DNA from: an uncultured Collinsella sp.
GTDB taxonomy: Bacteria; Actinomycetota; Coriobacteriia; Coriobacteriales; Coriobacteriaceae
Length of the DNA stretch: 31,188 nucleotides
Reading direction: 5' to 3'
Assembly: GCA_900766165.1 (NCBI GenBank)
Contig: CAAFUK010000050.1
Location: forward strand, 1-31,188
Numbering within the stretch: the stretch's first letter is position 1; every line of letters starts with the position of its first letter. The notes beneath the pieces were generated by a model. The model was not told where the DNA came from. It saw nothing but the letters and a program-made list of their open reading frames with translations, and did not search any database. Position numbers and translations under genes: made by a program. Of the stretch, positions 7,764 through 15,800 are shown piece after piece.

Positions 7764-8681
7764 ATGGATCTGCCCATCAGCTTGCAAGACATCACGTATG
7801 CCGAGAATTATCTGGCGCAGGGCGACCTGGCCACGGCGACGCCGCTGTTGGAGCGTCTGGTTGAGCTTGCCGAGGAGTATATCGACGCCGAGTGCAAGAC
7901 GGAGGAGAAGCGCCAATACTTTAGCTTCGATAGCAAGTTTGAGCGCTTGGCCTATCGCCGCGTGGAGAAGGATCCGCGCGAGCTGGTGCAGGTCGAGGTG
8001 CCGTTTGACCGCCTATATTCCGACATGGCGTTTGCCTACATTCGCCAGCAGGATTATGTGAGTGCTCGCAACGCCTTGATGCAGGCCGTGCGCTGGGATC
8101 CCATGAACTGCAACTACCGCCTGGATCTGGCCGAGCTGTTCCGCGCGCTCGAGGACAAGCAGGAGTGGGCTTCGCTTTCGTTTTCGGTACTAGAGCGCGC
8201 GAGCGACGGCAAGTGTGCCGCCCGCGCCTACGCCAACTTGGGTCAGTACTTTTTGGAGCCCGAGACCGAGAACGTCTCAGCGGCCGTGGGTTGCGCACGT
8301 CTGGCGCTGCGCTTGGCCCCTGGCGATGCGCATACGACGCGCCTACTCAACAAAATCCATGCTGCCTATCCCGATGCCGCCGAGGAGAGTGACGAGCACG
8401 TGATGGGCGAGCTGGCGTTGCAGGGCGTACCGACCTCGCCTTCGGCCGAAATTGCCATTTGCCTCATCATGTGTGCGACCGACGCCGCGAGCGACGGCGA
8501 CAAGCAGGAGGCTACGCGCCTGACGGTTCGTGCCCGCGACCTGGTGGGCGAGGAGGCATGCGCGGCGATTATTAAGCTGGTGCGCGAGAGCGATGCCGAG
8601 CTCAACGCCGAGCGCAAGGCAAAGCGCGCAGGCGCCGACAAGGGCGCCGACGGCGCCAAGGAGGCCGGCGATGCCCAGTAA
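7764..8681 (+). CDS. TPR-like repeat protein upstream of smpB
   Basis: A 305-residue soluble alpha-helical protein. The segment from about residue 85 to 200 has the spacing of tetratricopeptide repeats (SDMAFAYIRQQDYVSARNALMQAVRWDP; ARAYANLGQYF...AVGCARLALRLAPGD). The C-terminus is charged and low-complexity (Lys/Ala/Asp/Gly). The ATG at 7764 is preceded by gaggag (7753-7758); an upstream in-frame codon at 7737 lacks such a site. Its stop codon overlaps the smpB start by 11 bases, so translation is probably coupled. The role is unknown. The link to smpB suggests, without proving, a part in translation or RNA quality control. Confidence 0.85.
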   Translation: MDLPISLQDITYAENYLAQGDLATATPLLERLVELAEEYIDAECKTEEKRQYFSFDSKFERLAYRRVEKDPRELVQVEVPFDRLYSDMAFAYIRQQDYVSARNALMQAVRWDPMNCNYRLDLAELFRALEDKQEWASLSFSVLERASDGKCAARAYANLGQYFLEPETENVSAAVGCARLALRLAPGDAHTTRLLNKIHAAYPDAAEESDEHVMGELALQGVPTSPSAEIAICLIMCATDAASDGDKQEATRLTVRARDLVGEEACAAIIKLVRESDAELNAERKAKRAGADKGADGAKEAGDAQ

Positions 8682-9141
8682 ACGCGAACGCAAGCTCATT
8701 TCCAAGAATCGCTCGGCGCATCACGAGTACTTTATCGACGAGACGTTCGAATGCGGCATTGAGCTGAGCGGTACCGAGGTCAAGTCGATTCGCGAGCGCG
8801 CCTGTCAGATCACTGACACCTTTGCGCTGATTCGCGGCGGCGAGTGCTGGCTGGTGGGCCTGCACATTCACCCTTACAGCCACGGTGGTGTGTGGAATCG
8901 TGATCCCGATCGTCGTCGCCGTCTGCTGCTGCATCGCAAGGAGATTGATTTTCTTGACGGCAAACTGCGCAATCGCGGCTATGCGCTGGTGCCGTTGGAA
9001 CTCTACTTTAATGCCGATGGTCGCGTAAAGTTGCTGTTGGGCCTGGGTCGCGGCAAAAAGCTCTACGACAAGCGCGAAGACATGGCCAAGCGCGATGTCC
9101 AGCGCGAAATCGATCGCGCGCTCAAGGAGCGCAACCGCTAG
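8671..9141 (+). CDS. smpB: SsrA-binding protein SmpB
   Basis: Binds tmRNA and delivers it to stalled ribosomes in trans-translation. The 156-residue protein matches the family in length and motifs: NRSAHHEYFIDETFECGIEL.GTEVKS at the N-terminus, LHIHPYSHG in the core, RRRRLLLHRKEI, and the basic C-terminal tail (GKKLYDKREDMAKRDVQREI) that enters the ribosomal mRNA channel. The ATG at 8671 has aaggagg at 8658-8664, inside the preceding gene. I found no tmRNA gene in the window. Confidence 0.97.
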   Translation: MPSKRERKLISKNRSAHHEYFIDETFECGIELSGTEVKSIRERACQITDTFALIRGGECWLVGLHIHPYSHGGVWNRDPDRRRRLLLHRKEIDFLDGKLRNRGYALVPLELYFNADGRVKLLLGLGRGKKLYDKREDMAKRDVQREIDRALKERNR

Positions 9142-9212
9142 GCACATGGCTTGCGGGGAGGCGGCCTACTGCGACCGTCTCATCTCCCTTACTGTTCTGA
9201 CACATATGTCTC

Positions 9213-9246
9213 AAAGGCGGCGTCCGTTATGGGCGTCGCCTTTTTT
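9213..9246 (+). terminator. Rho-independent terminator after smpB
   Basis: aaaggcggcg (9213-9222) pairs with cgtcgcctt (from 9234) with one G-T pair, and six T bases follow at 9241-9246. Confidence 0.9.
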
Positions 9247-9297
9247 GTGGGTACATACATCCATGAGGTTCAATCCTGGGTTAGGGGAGTGATCGTT

Positions 9298-9801
9298 ATG
9301 GACAAAACTGCGTTCTTTACGATGCCGAGTGGCCTGTACGTGGTGAGCGCCGCGGCAGACGGGCTGCGCGCCGGCTGCGTCATCAACACAGCGGTGCAGG
9401 TGACGTCCATGCCGCCGCGCATTTCGGTTGCCGTGAACAAGGACAACGTCACCTCGAGCGTCATCGCATCGGCCAAAGCGTTCGTGCTGACCGTGATCGA
9501 TCAGACCGCCGACATGCTCTACATCGGCAACTTTGGGTTCCGCACCAGCAGCGATTATGACAAGTTTGCCAAATACGAGACCCGCGAGACGGCTCTGGGC
9601 ATGCCCTATGTGCCCGAGCACGCGACGGCCCTGTTTAGCTGCCGTTTGATCGACACTGTGGATGTGGGCACGCATCTACTGTTTATCGGCGAGGTCGAGG
9701 ATGCCGAGCGCCTGAGCGACGAGACGCCGCTCACCTACGATTACTACCATAAGGTCCTGAAGGGCAAGACGCCTCCGAAGGCGTCCTCGTATCAAGGCTA
9801 G
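9298..9801 (+). CDS. Flavin reductase-like (FMN-binding split-barrel) protein
   Basis: A 167-residue protein of the flavin reductase-like domain family, which holds FMN in a split beta barrel. The opening FFTMPSGLYVVSAAADG, the central QVTSMPPRISVAVNKDNVTSSVIA and the ending HLLFIGEVEDAERL are typical of the flavoredoxin group and of the flavin domain of high-molecular-weight rubredoxins. The ATG at 9298 follows aggggagtg (9283-9291). A rubredoxin gene follows 89 bases later. Together the two resemble the halves of the fused Hrb protein of acetogens, so they may form an electron-transfer pair for nitric oxide or oxygen detoxification. That partnership is inferred. Confidence 0.85.
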   Translation: MDKTAFFTMPSGLYVVSAAADGLRAGCVINTAVQVTSMPPRISVAVNKDNVTSSVIASAKAFVLTVIDQTADMLYIGNFGFRTSSDYDKFAKYETRETALGMPYVPEHATALFSCRLIDTVDVGTHLLFIGEVEDAERLSDETPLTYDYYHKVLKGKTPPKASSYQG

Positions 9802-9818
9802 AAATGTTTTAAAAATAC

Positions 9819-9846
9819 TTGCATTATATTATTGAGAATCTATACT
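9819..9846 (+). promoter_or_regulatory. Promoter for rubredoxin
   Basis: TTGCAT (9819-9824), a 16-base spacer and TATACT (9841-9846) lie 44 bases before the rubredoxin ATG in an AT-rich patch of an otherwise GC-rich region. The spacer is short but the boxes are good. Confidence 0.55.
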
Positions 9847-9890
9847 AATAGATGAAGTACATCACCAGTCGCGTTCGAGAGGAGAACATC

Positions 9891-10034
9891 ATGGCTGAGG
9901 AGAAGAAGACGTATAAGTTCGTGTGCATCGTTTGTGGCTACGAGGTTGAGGCCGACACGCCCGAGCTGCCCGAGGACTACGTGTGCCCGGTCTGCGGTGT
10001 CGGTCCCGATGAGTTTGAGCTCGTCGAGGAGTAG
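9891..10034 (+). CDS. Rubredoxin
   Basis: A 47-residue one-iron electron carrier. The two cysteine knuckles CIVCGY and CPVCGVGPDEFE provide the four iron ligands, and the acidic composition is typical. The ATG at 9891 has gagagg(aga) at 9878-9884. The protein is slightly short because the N-terminus begins just before the first strand. It probably exchanges electrons with the flavin-domain protein upstream, or with rubrerythrin-type or NO-reductase partners elsewhere. Confidence 0.95.
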   Translation: MAEEKKTYKFVCIVCGYEVEADTPELPEDYVCPVCGVGPDEFELVEE

Positions 10035-10074
10035 CTCGTCGGCACGCGGCTCACGGCAACACATAGCTCTGTCC

Positions 10075-10111
10075 AAGGGTCCCGGTCGGATATCCCGGCC
10101 GGGACCCTTTT
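10075..10111 (+). terminator. Terminator after rubredoxin
   Basis: aagggtcccgg (10075-10085) pairs perfectly with ccgggaccctt (10099-10109) and is followed by T bases. The A and T ends make it usable in both directions, although the convergent NRAMP gene ends further on at 10344. Confidence 0.9.
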
Positions 10112-10179
10112 CCTCCGCCCCCAAGGGATCACGGTTGCTGTTGGCCGATCCTGTCTGTTGTGAGTCCGGCCGACCTTTT

Positions 10180-10236
10180 GTCTCAATCTGTAACATCTAA
10201 CGGTGGAAATTGGGTCCACTTGTTACAGGTTGAGAC
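10180..10236. repeat. 57-bp palindromic repeat A, copy 1
   Basis: The left arm gtctcaatctgtaac (10180-10194) and right arm gttacaggttgagac (10222-10236) pair throughout with one G-T pair. The centre is 27 nt. The G-to-A change in the left arm is matched by C-to-T in the right, so pairing is kept. Copy 2 starts 80 bp later. The pair lies between the convergent rubredoxin and NRAMP genes. Confidence 0.9.
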
Positions 10237-10259
10237 AAACGGAGCTGTCCCTCGGAATG

Positions 10260-10316
10260 ATCTCGATCTGTAACATCTAACGGCTCGAAACGGGTCTTCC
10301 TGTTACAGATCGAGAC
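10260..10316. repeat. 57-bp palindromic repeat A, copy 2
   Basis: The left arm atctcgatctgtaac (10260-10274) and right arm gttacagatcgagac (10302-10316) are complementary except at the outermost base. The centre is 27 nt, opening atctaac and ending tcttcct. It lies 28 bp beyond the NRAMP stop codon. Confidence 0.9.
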
Positions 10317-10343
10317 GTTTGCCTGGGTAGGTGCCCCGTCCCA

Positions 10344-11600
10344 TTACATCCCTGTCAACAACACGACATCTAGAATCGTCACGATGGCACCGATCCCTAC
10401 AAGCAGCGCGTTGAGTGGGCGCGAGTTGGCGTATTTGCCCATAACGCGGGGCGAACTGGTGAGTCGTATGAGCACAAAGACCGTAATCGGCAACTGAAGC
10501 GACAGCAGTGCCTGACTCCAGATGAGACCTTCAAAAGGATTTGGGACGACTAGGCACGCCGTCACTGCGCCGACGAAACAGGCCGCCACCCCAATCGATG
10601 AGTGTCGGTCGTGGATGTCGTATTCCTCGTCGAACATGCCCGCGGTGATGGTGCCCGCCGCCATGCCCGCCGTCACGCTGCTCGATAGTCCCGCGAACAG
10701 CAGCGCTACCGCAAAGATAGTTGAGCTTGCCGGGCCCAAGATGGGGGAGAGCGTGGCCGCTGCGACGGCGAGGTCGTCTACGACCATGCCGTGCGCAAAG
10801 AAGGTCGTTGCGGCCAGGATGACCATGGCCGAGTTGATTGCCCAGCCCACGCCCATCGAAAAGAGCGTGTCGAAGAGCTCGTAGCGCAGACGTTCTTCGA
10901 TAACCTGCTCGCCTTGGCCTTCGAAGTGCATAGATTGGATGACCTCGGAGTGCAGAAAAAGGTTGTGTGGCATAACGACCGCACCCAGGACACTCACGAT
11001 AATCGCGGCAGAGCCAGTGGGCATACTGGGCGTGATCCAGCTTGCGGCGGCTTGCGGCCAGTCGACCTTGACTAGTGCAAGCTCGGCCAAAAACGAGAGT
11101 CCTACCACGCCTACGAAGGCGATGATCCAGCGTTCGGCATGCTTGTAGGAGTTCGTCATGAGCATCGCCATCGATACTGCCGCCACGATGACGCAGCCCG
11201 CACGCACGGGCAGCCCAAAGAGCATTTGAAGGGCAATCGCGCCGCCCAGGACCTCGGCCATGGCGGTGGCGATGGTCGCGAGATAGGCACTGGCGAGCAC
11301 CGTGCGCCCGACGAAGCGGGGGAGGTAACGTGTCGTGGCCTCGGCAAGGCAGGCGCCCGTGGCGATACCCAGGTGCGCCGCGTTGTGCTGCAGCACGATG
11401 AGCATAATCGTGGACAGCGTGACGATCCACAGCAGCGCGTAGCCAAACTGCGAGCCCGCGGCCATATTGGAGGCCCAGTTGCCCGGGTCGATAAAGCCGA
11501 CGGTCACGAGCAGCCCGGGGCCGATATGCCGCGCAATGTCTAGGCCTCCGTGACCACCGGTGCGTCGGGAGCCAAAGTGTTGTTTGAGATGGTTGAGCAT
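10344..11600 (-). CDS. NRAMP-family divalent metal transporter
   Basis: A multi-pass membrane transporter of 418 residues, probably importing Mn2+ or Fe2+ with protons. The helix 1 metal site GFIDPGNWAS gives Asp38-Pro-Gly-Asn41. The helix 6 site VVMPHNLFLHSE gives Met210-Pro-His212, so the metal-coordinating Asp, Asn and Met are kept; the Met is usually lost in NRAMP-related Mg or Al transporters. About eleven hydrophobic segments are seen. I chose the ATG at 11600 because caggag lies just upstream; the open frame continues 12 codons further without a site. It lies 75 bases after gpmA on the same strand, probably in one transcript. MntH is the likely name, but substrate is not shown by sequence. 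Confidence 0.88.
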   Translation of the reverse strand: MLNHLKQHFGSRRTGGHGGLDIARHIGPGLLVTVGFIDPGNWASNMAAGSQFGYALLWIVTLSTIMLIVLQHNAAHLGIATGACLAEATTRYLPRFVGRTVLASAYLATIATAMAEVLGGAIALQMLFGLPVRAGCVIVAAVSMAMLMTNSYKHAERWIIAFVGVVGLSFLAELALVKVDWPQAAASWITPSMPTGSAAIIVSVLGAVVMPHNLFLHSEVIQSMHFEGQGEQVIEERLRYELFDTLFSMGVGWAINSAMVILAATTFFAHGMVVDDLAVAAATLSPILGPASSTIFAVALLFAGLSSSVTAGMAAGTITAGMFDEEYDIHDRHSSIGVAACFVGAVTACLVVPNPFEGLIWSQALLSLQLPITVFVLIRLTSSPRVMGKYANSRPLNALLVGIGAIVTILDVVLLTGM

Positions 11601-11675
11601 GGTGCGCTCCTGTGTATGGGCGGCGTGACGTCGCATCTGGGTCGTGCGGCGCCACGCGTCGGATTTGGGTTGGGG

Positions 11676-12449
11676 CTACTTGTGCGCTTTGCCCTGATTG
11701 GCCACGGCGTCGATCTTGGCGGCGATGGTCGCCGGGTCGCCGATGTAGCGCTTGTCGAGGACATTGAAATCGGTATCGAAGGTGTAGACGAGCGGCACGC
11801 CGGTGGGGATGTTGACCTTGAGGATCTCCTCGGGCGTGAGGTGCTCGAGCTTCATGACGAGTGAGCGCAGGGAGTTGCCGTGTGCGGCGATGAGTACGCG
11901 CTTGCCGGCGAGCATCTGGGGGCGAATCTCGTCCTCAAAATAAGGCCAGGCGCGGGCTATCGTGTCCTTGAGGCACTCGGTATAGGGCAGCTGATCGGGC
12001 GCGACGTCGCGGTATTGCTCCTGGGTGTGGGGGTCGCGACTGTCGCCCGGCTCGAGCGCCGGCGGGCAGACATCGAAGGAGCGGCGCCAGATGAGCACCT
12101 GTTCGTCGCCGTGCTCCGCGGCGGCATCGGCCTTGTTGAGACCCTGCAACGCGCCGTAGTGGCGCTCGTTGAGCTTCCAGGATTTGATGACGGGCAGCCA
12201 CTCGCGATTCATTTGGCCGAGCACGATGTTGAGGGTGTGGATCGCGCGCTTGAGGCGCGAAGTGTAGCAGACGTCAAAGTCGAAACCGGCTTCTTTGAGG
12301 GCGCGGCCGCCTGCCGCCGCCTCTTCGCGGCCCGTGTTGGTGAGCTCGACATCGGTCCAGCCGGTGAACAGGTTGAGCTTGTTCCACTCGGACTCTCCGT
12401 GACGGATAAGGACGAGTTGCATCGTCTGCTGGTCTGCTTGGTGCGCCAT
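11676..12449 (-). CDS. gpmA: 2,3-bisphosphoglycerate-dependent phosphoglycerate mutase
   Basis: Glycolytic enzyme interconverting 3- and 2-phosphoglycerate. The 257-residue protein has the phosphohistidine motif LIRHGESEWN (His17), the FTGWTDVELT segment, TSRLKRAIHTLN, ERHYGALQG and the second catalytic region AAHGNSLRSL, all standard for the cofactor-dependent family. The ATG at 12449 has a perfect aaggagg five bases before it (12461-12455 on the minus strand), so the start adds nine residues before the usual M.LVLIRHG beginning. The NRAMP gene follows. Confidence 0.96.
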   Translation of the reverse strand: MAHQADQQTMQLVLIRHGESEWNKLNLFTGWTDVELTNTGREEAAAGGRALKEAGFDFDVCYTSRLKRAIHTLNIVLGQMNREWLPVIKSWKLNERHYGALQGLNKADAAAEHGDEQVLIWRRSFDVCPPALEPGDSRDPHTQEQYRDVAPDQLPYTECLKDTIARAWPYFEDEIRPQMLAGKRVLIAAHGNSLRSLVMKLEHLTPEEILKVNIPTGVPLVYTFDTDFNVLDKRYIGDPATIAAKIDAVANQGKAHK

Positions 12450-12501
12450 AGGGGCCTCCTTGATCTGGCACGGTGTGCGTGCCGTTTACTTGACGCCGCA
12501 A

Positions 12502-12530
12502 AGGATACCCGTTTTAGGCCAAAAAGTTAA
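12502..12530 (-). promoter_or_regulatory. Promoter for gpmA
   Basis: On the minus strand TTAACT (12530-12525) and TATCCT (12507-12502) have a 17-base spacer, about 50 bases before the gpmA start. Confidence 0.5.
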
Positions 12531-12587
12531 CCATGACTAACAAAATTGTTGTATTTGAATAGGATGGTGAAAGGGGATTGCCGAAAT

Positions 12588-12644
12588 GTCTTGATCTGTA
12601 ACAACTAGGGATGGAAATTGGGTCTTACTGTTACAGATTGAGAT
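12588..12644. repeat. 57-bp palindromic repeat A, copy 3 (solitary)
   Basis: The left arm gtcttgatctgtaac (12588-12602) and right arm gttacagattgagat (12630-12644) pair at every position if G-T pairs are allowed. The centre is 27 nt. It is the only copy without a partner 80 bp away, and lies between the divergent gpmA and gltB genes. Confidence 0.88.
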
Positions 12645-12827
12645 GTTTGAAGAGGTGAGTTTGCAGGCCGAACTTGGGGCCTATGTTGTCGCCCTTGAGG
12701 TCGGCGGTGTCCACTTGTAGGGCGTGCGTTACGCGATTGTTTCGAAACGGGCGGGAAACACAACGGGCCGGCGATGCTCCTAGTATGCCTATTCAACTGA
12801 CTGTCTAATATCTAGGGGAGGATCGCG
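12645..12827. other. gltB upstream region
   Basis: No gene is recognised. A -10-like TAATAT lies at 12806-12811 and TAGTAT at 12781-12786, but neither has a good -35 element. A 21-codon open frame from about 12655 looks spurious. Confidence 0.3.
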
Positions 12828-15800
12828 ATGCAGGCAGATTCCGCTCAGCAGCAGGGCCTTTATCGCCCCGAATTCGACCACGATGCATGTGGCATCGGCG
12901 CGCTTGCCGATATCAACGGCGAGCGCCATCACCAGATCCTGGACGACGCACTGTCCATTCTGGTTAACTTGGAGCACCGCGGTGGTACGGGACTCGAGAA
13001 GAACACCGGCGACGGCGCTGGCATCCTGTTCCAGGTTCCGCATCATTTTTTTCGCAAAGAGGCTCAAAAGTGCGGCCAGATTCTGCCGGCAGAGGGCGAC
13101 TATGGCGTGGCCATGCTGTTCTTCCCGCAGGACGACAAGGGCGTAGAGGATGCCCGCCGCGTGTTTGAGGAGGGCTGCGCCGAGGCCGGCGTGCCGCTGC
13201 TTTTTTGGCGCGAGGTGCCGGTCGACCCGCACGATTTGGGCGAGACGGCCCGCGCCTGCATGCCCACCATCTTGCAGGCCTTCCTGGGCCGTCCGGACGA
13301 CACGCCGGCGGGCGACGCCTTCGAGCGTCGTCTGTACGTGTGCCGCCGCACCATCGAGAAGAAGGCCGACGTCGAGTTTGCCCTGCGCGACAAGATCTTC
13401 TATGTGTGCTCCATGAGCTCGCGCACCATCGTGTACAAGGGTATGCTGGTCGCCACGCAGATGCGCCGCTTCTTCATCGATCTCAACGACGCCGCCGTCA
13501 AGACGGCCGTGGCGCTCGTCCACTCGCGCTACTCCACCAACACCACGCCCAGCTGGGAACGCGCGCACCCCAACCGCTTTATCATCCACAACGGCGAGAT
13601 CAACACCCTCAAGGGCAACGTCAACTGGATTCGCGCTCGCGAACCCAACCTGTACAGCCCCGTGCTGCAGCACGATCTTGAGCGCGTGATGCCCATCATC
13701 AACCGCGAGGGTTCCGACTCCGCGATTCTGGACAATGTGCTTGAGTTCCTGGTCATGAACGGCCGTCCGCTCACGCGTGCCGCGTCCATGCTGCTGCCCG
13801 AGCCGTGGGACCACAACGACAGCCTGAGCGAGGAGCGCCGCGCCTACGACGCCTACCAGTCCATGCTCATGGAGCCCTGGGACGGCCCGGCCGCCATCGC
13901 CTTTACCGACGGCCGTACCCTGGGTGCTGCCCTCGACCGCAACGGCCTGCGTCCCGCCCGCTACTATGTGACGCGCGACGGTCGTTTTATGCTGGCAAGC
14001 GAGGTGGGCACCATCGAGGTGAGCCCCGAGAACATCCTGACGAGCGGCTGTCTGGGGCCGGGCCAGATGCTCGAGGTCGACTTTGCCCGCGGTCGCGTCA
14101 TCTACAACGACGAGCTGCGTGCCCGTTACGCCAAGGAAAAGCCCTACCGTGATTGGATTGCCGAGGAGACGCTGACCGTCGACGCGCTCGATGAGCCCGT
14201 TGCGGCAACACCCGCCGAGGACGACGAGGTGCCTACCGCCGTGCGTATGGCCAAGCTCGGCTATCACTGGGATGATGTTGACGAGGTCGTGCGCCCCATG
14301 GCCCAGCAGGGCAAGGCACCGCTCGCTTCGATGGGTATCGATGCGCCGCTGGCCTGCCTGTCCAAGAAGACGCGTTCGTTCTTCGATTACTTCTATCAGC
14401 TGTTCGCCCAGGTCACGAATCCGCCGATCGATGCCCTGCGCGAGCATATGGTAACCTCGACCACGCTCTACCTGGGCAACCACGGTAACCTGCTCGAGGA
14501 CTCCCGCACGGCCTGCCAGCTGGTGCGCCTGGAGCGCCCGTTGCTCAACGAGGAGGAGTTCGACCGCATCTGCGCCATCGACCGCGTGGGCTTTAAGACC
14601 CGCCGCTTCCGTGCCGTCTACCGCCGCGACGCCGGCGAGGGCGCGCTGCAGGCTGCGCTTAAGCAGCTTGCCGAGGACGTTGAGGCTGCGGTCCGCGACG
14701 GTGTGAACATCGTGGTGCTGAGCGATCGTGCCGCTGCGGGCGAGGTGCCCGTGCCGTCGCTGCTCGCTGTGGGCTGCGTGCACAACCACCTGATCCGCGC
14801 CGGCGTGCGTACCTTTGCCGACATCGTGGTGGAGTGCGGCGATGCCGTGTCTCCGCACGACTTTGCGGCGCTGGTGGGCTACTCCGCGAGCGGCATCTAT
14901 CCGTACAACGCGCATGCGTGCATTCGCGATCTGGCGGCGCGCGGCGACCTGGACGTGACGGCCGAGCAGGGCATCGACAACTACAATAAGGCCGCGACGG
15001 CGGGTATCGTCTCCATCATGTCCAAGATGGGCATCTCCACGGTGCAGAGCTACCACTCCGCGCAAATCTTTGAGGCCGTTGGCTTTACGCCGGAGTTCGT
15101 CAACGCGTACTTTGCCGGCACGGTGAGCCGTGTGGGCGGTATGGGTGTCGAGGACGTCGAGCGCGAGCAGAACGAACGCTACGACGCCGCGCTCGCCATC
15201 CTTAAGAGCCCGGCTCCCGATCAGCTGCCCACACTGGGTCTGACTAAGTGGCGCCCGCTCGGCGGCGAGGATCACCTCATCGATCCGCAGACTGTCTACT
15301 TGCTGCAGACCGCCTGCCGTGAGGACAGCTACGACACCTTTAAGGAGTACAGCGCCCGCCTGCACCGCACCGGCCGTGCCGTGCGCCTGCGCGACCTGCT
15401 CGACTTTGATGCCAGCGGCCGCACCCCGGTTTCGCTCGACGAGGTGGAACCTGCGCTCAATATCGTCCGCCGCTTTAACACCGGCGCCATGTCGTATGGC
15501 TCCATCAGCAAAGAGGCGCACGAGTGCATGGCCATCGCCATGAACCGCCTGCACGGCCGTTCCAATTCCGGCGAGGGCGGCGAGGATCCGCGTCGCGAGA
15601 CCCCACTGGCTAACGGTGACTCCAAGAACTCCGCGATCAAGCAGGTAGCAAGTGCGCGATTTGGCGTGACGAGCCGCTACCTGTGCAGCGCCTTCGAGAT
15701 TCAGATCAAGATGGCCCAGGGCGCCAAGCCCGGCGAGGGCGGTCACCTGCCCGGCAAGAAGGTCTACCCCTGGATTGCCGAGGTCCGTCAGTCCACGCCC

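Noticed and set aside
9142..9297. tmRNA (ssrA) next to smpB
   Set aside because: The gap is only about 156 bases, holds a terminator and lacks a tRNA-like 3' end with CCA.
10180..10316. Repeat A copies as Rho-independent terminators
   Set aside because: Stems are separated by 27-nt centres and lack T tracts; a perfect terminator already follows the rubredoxin gene.
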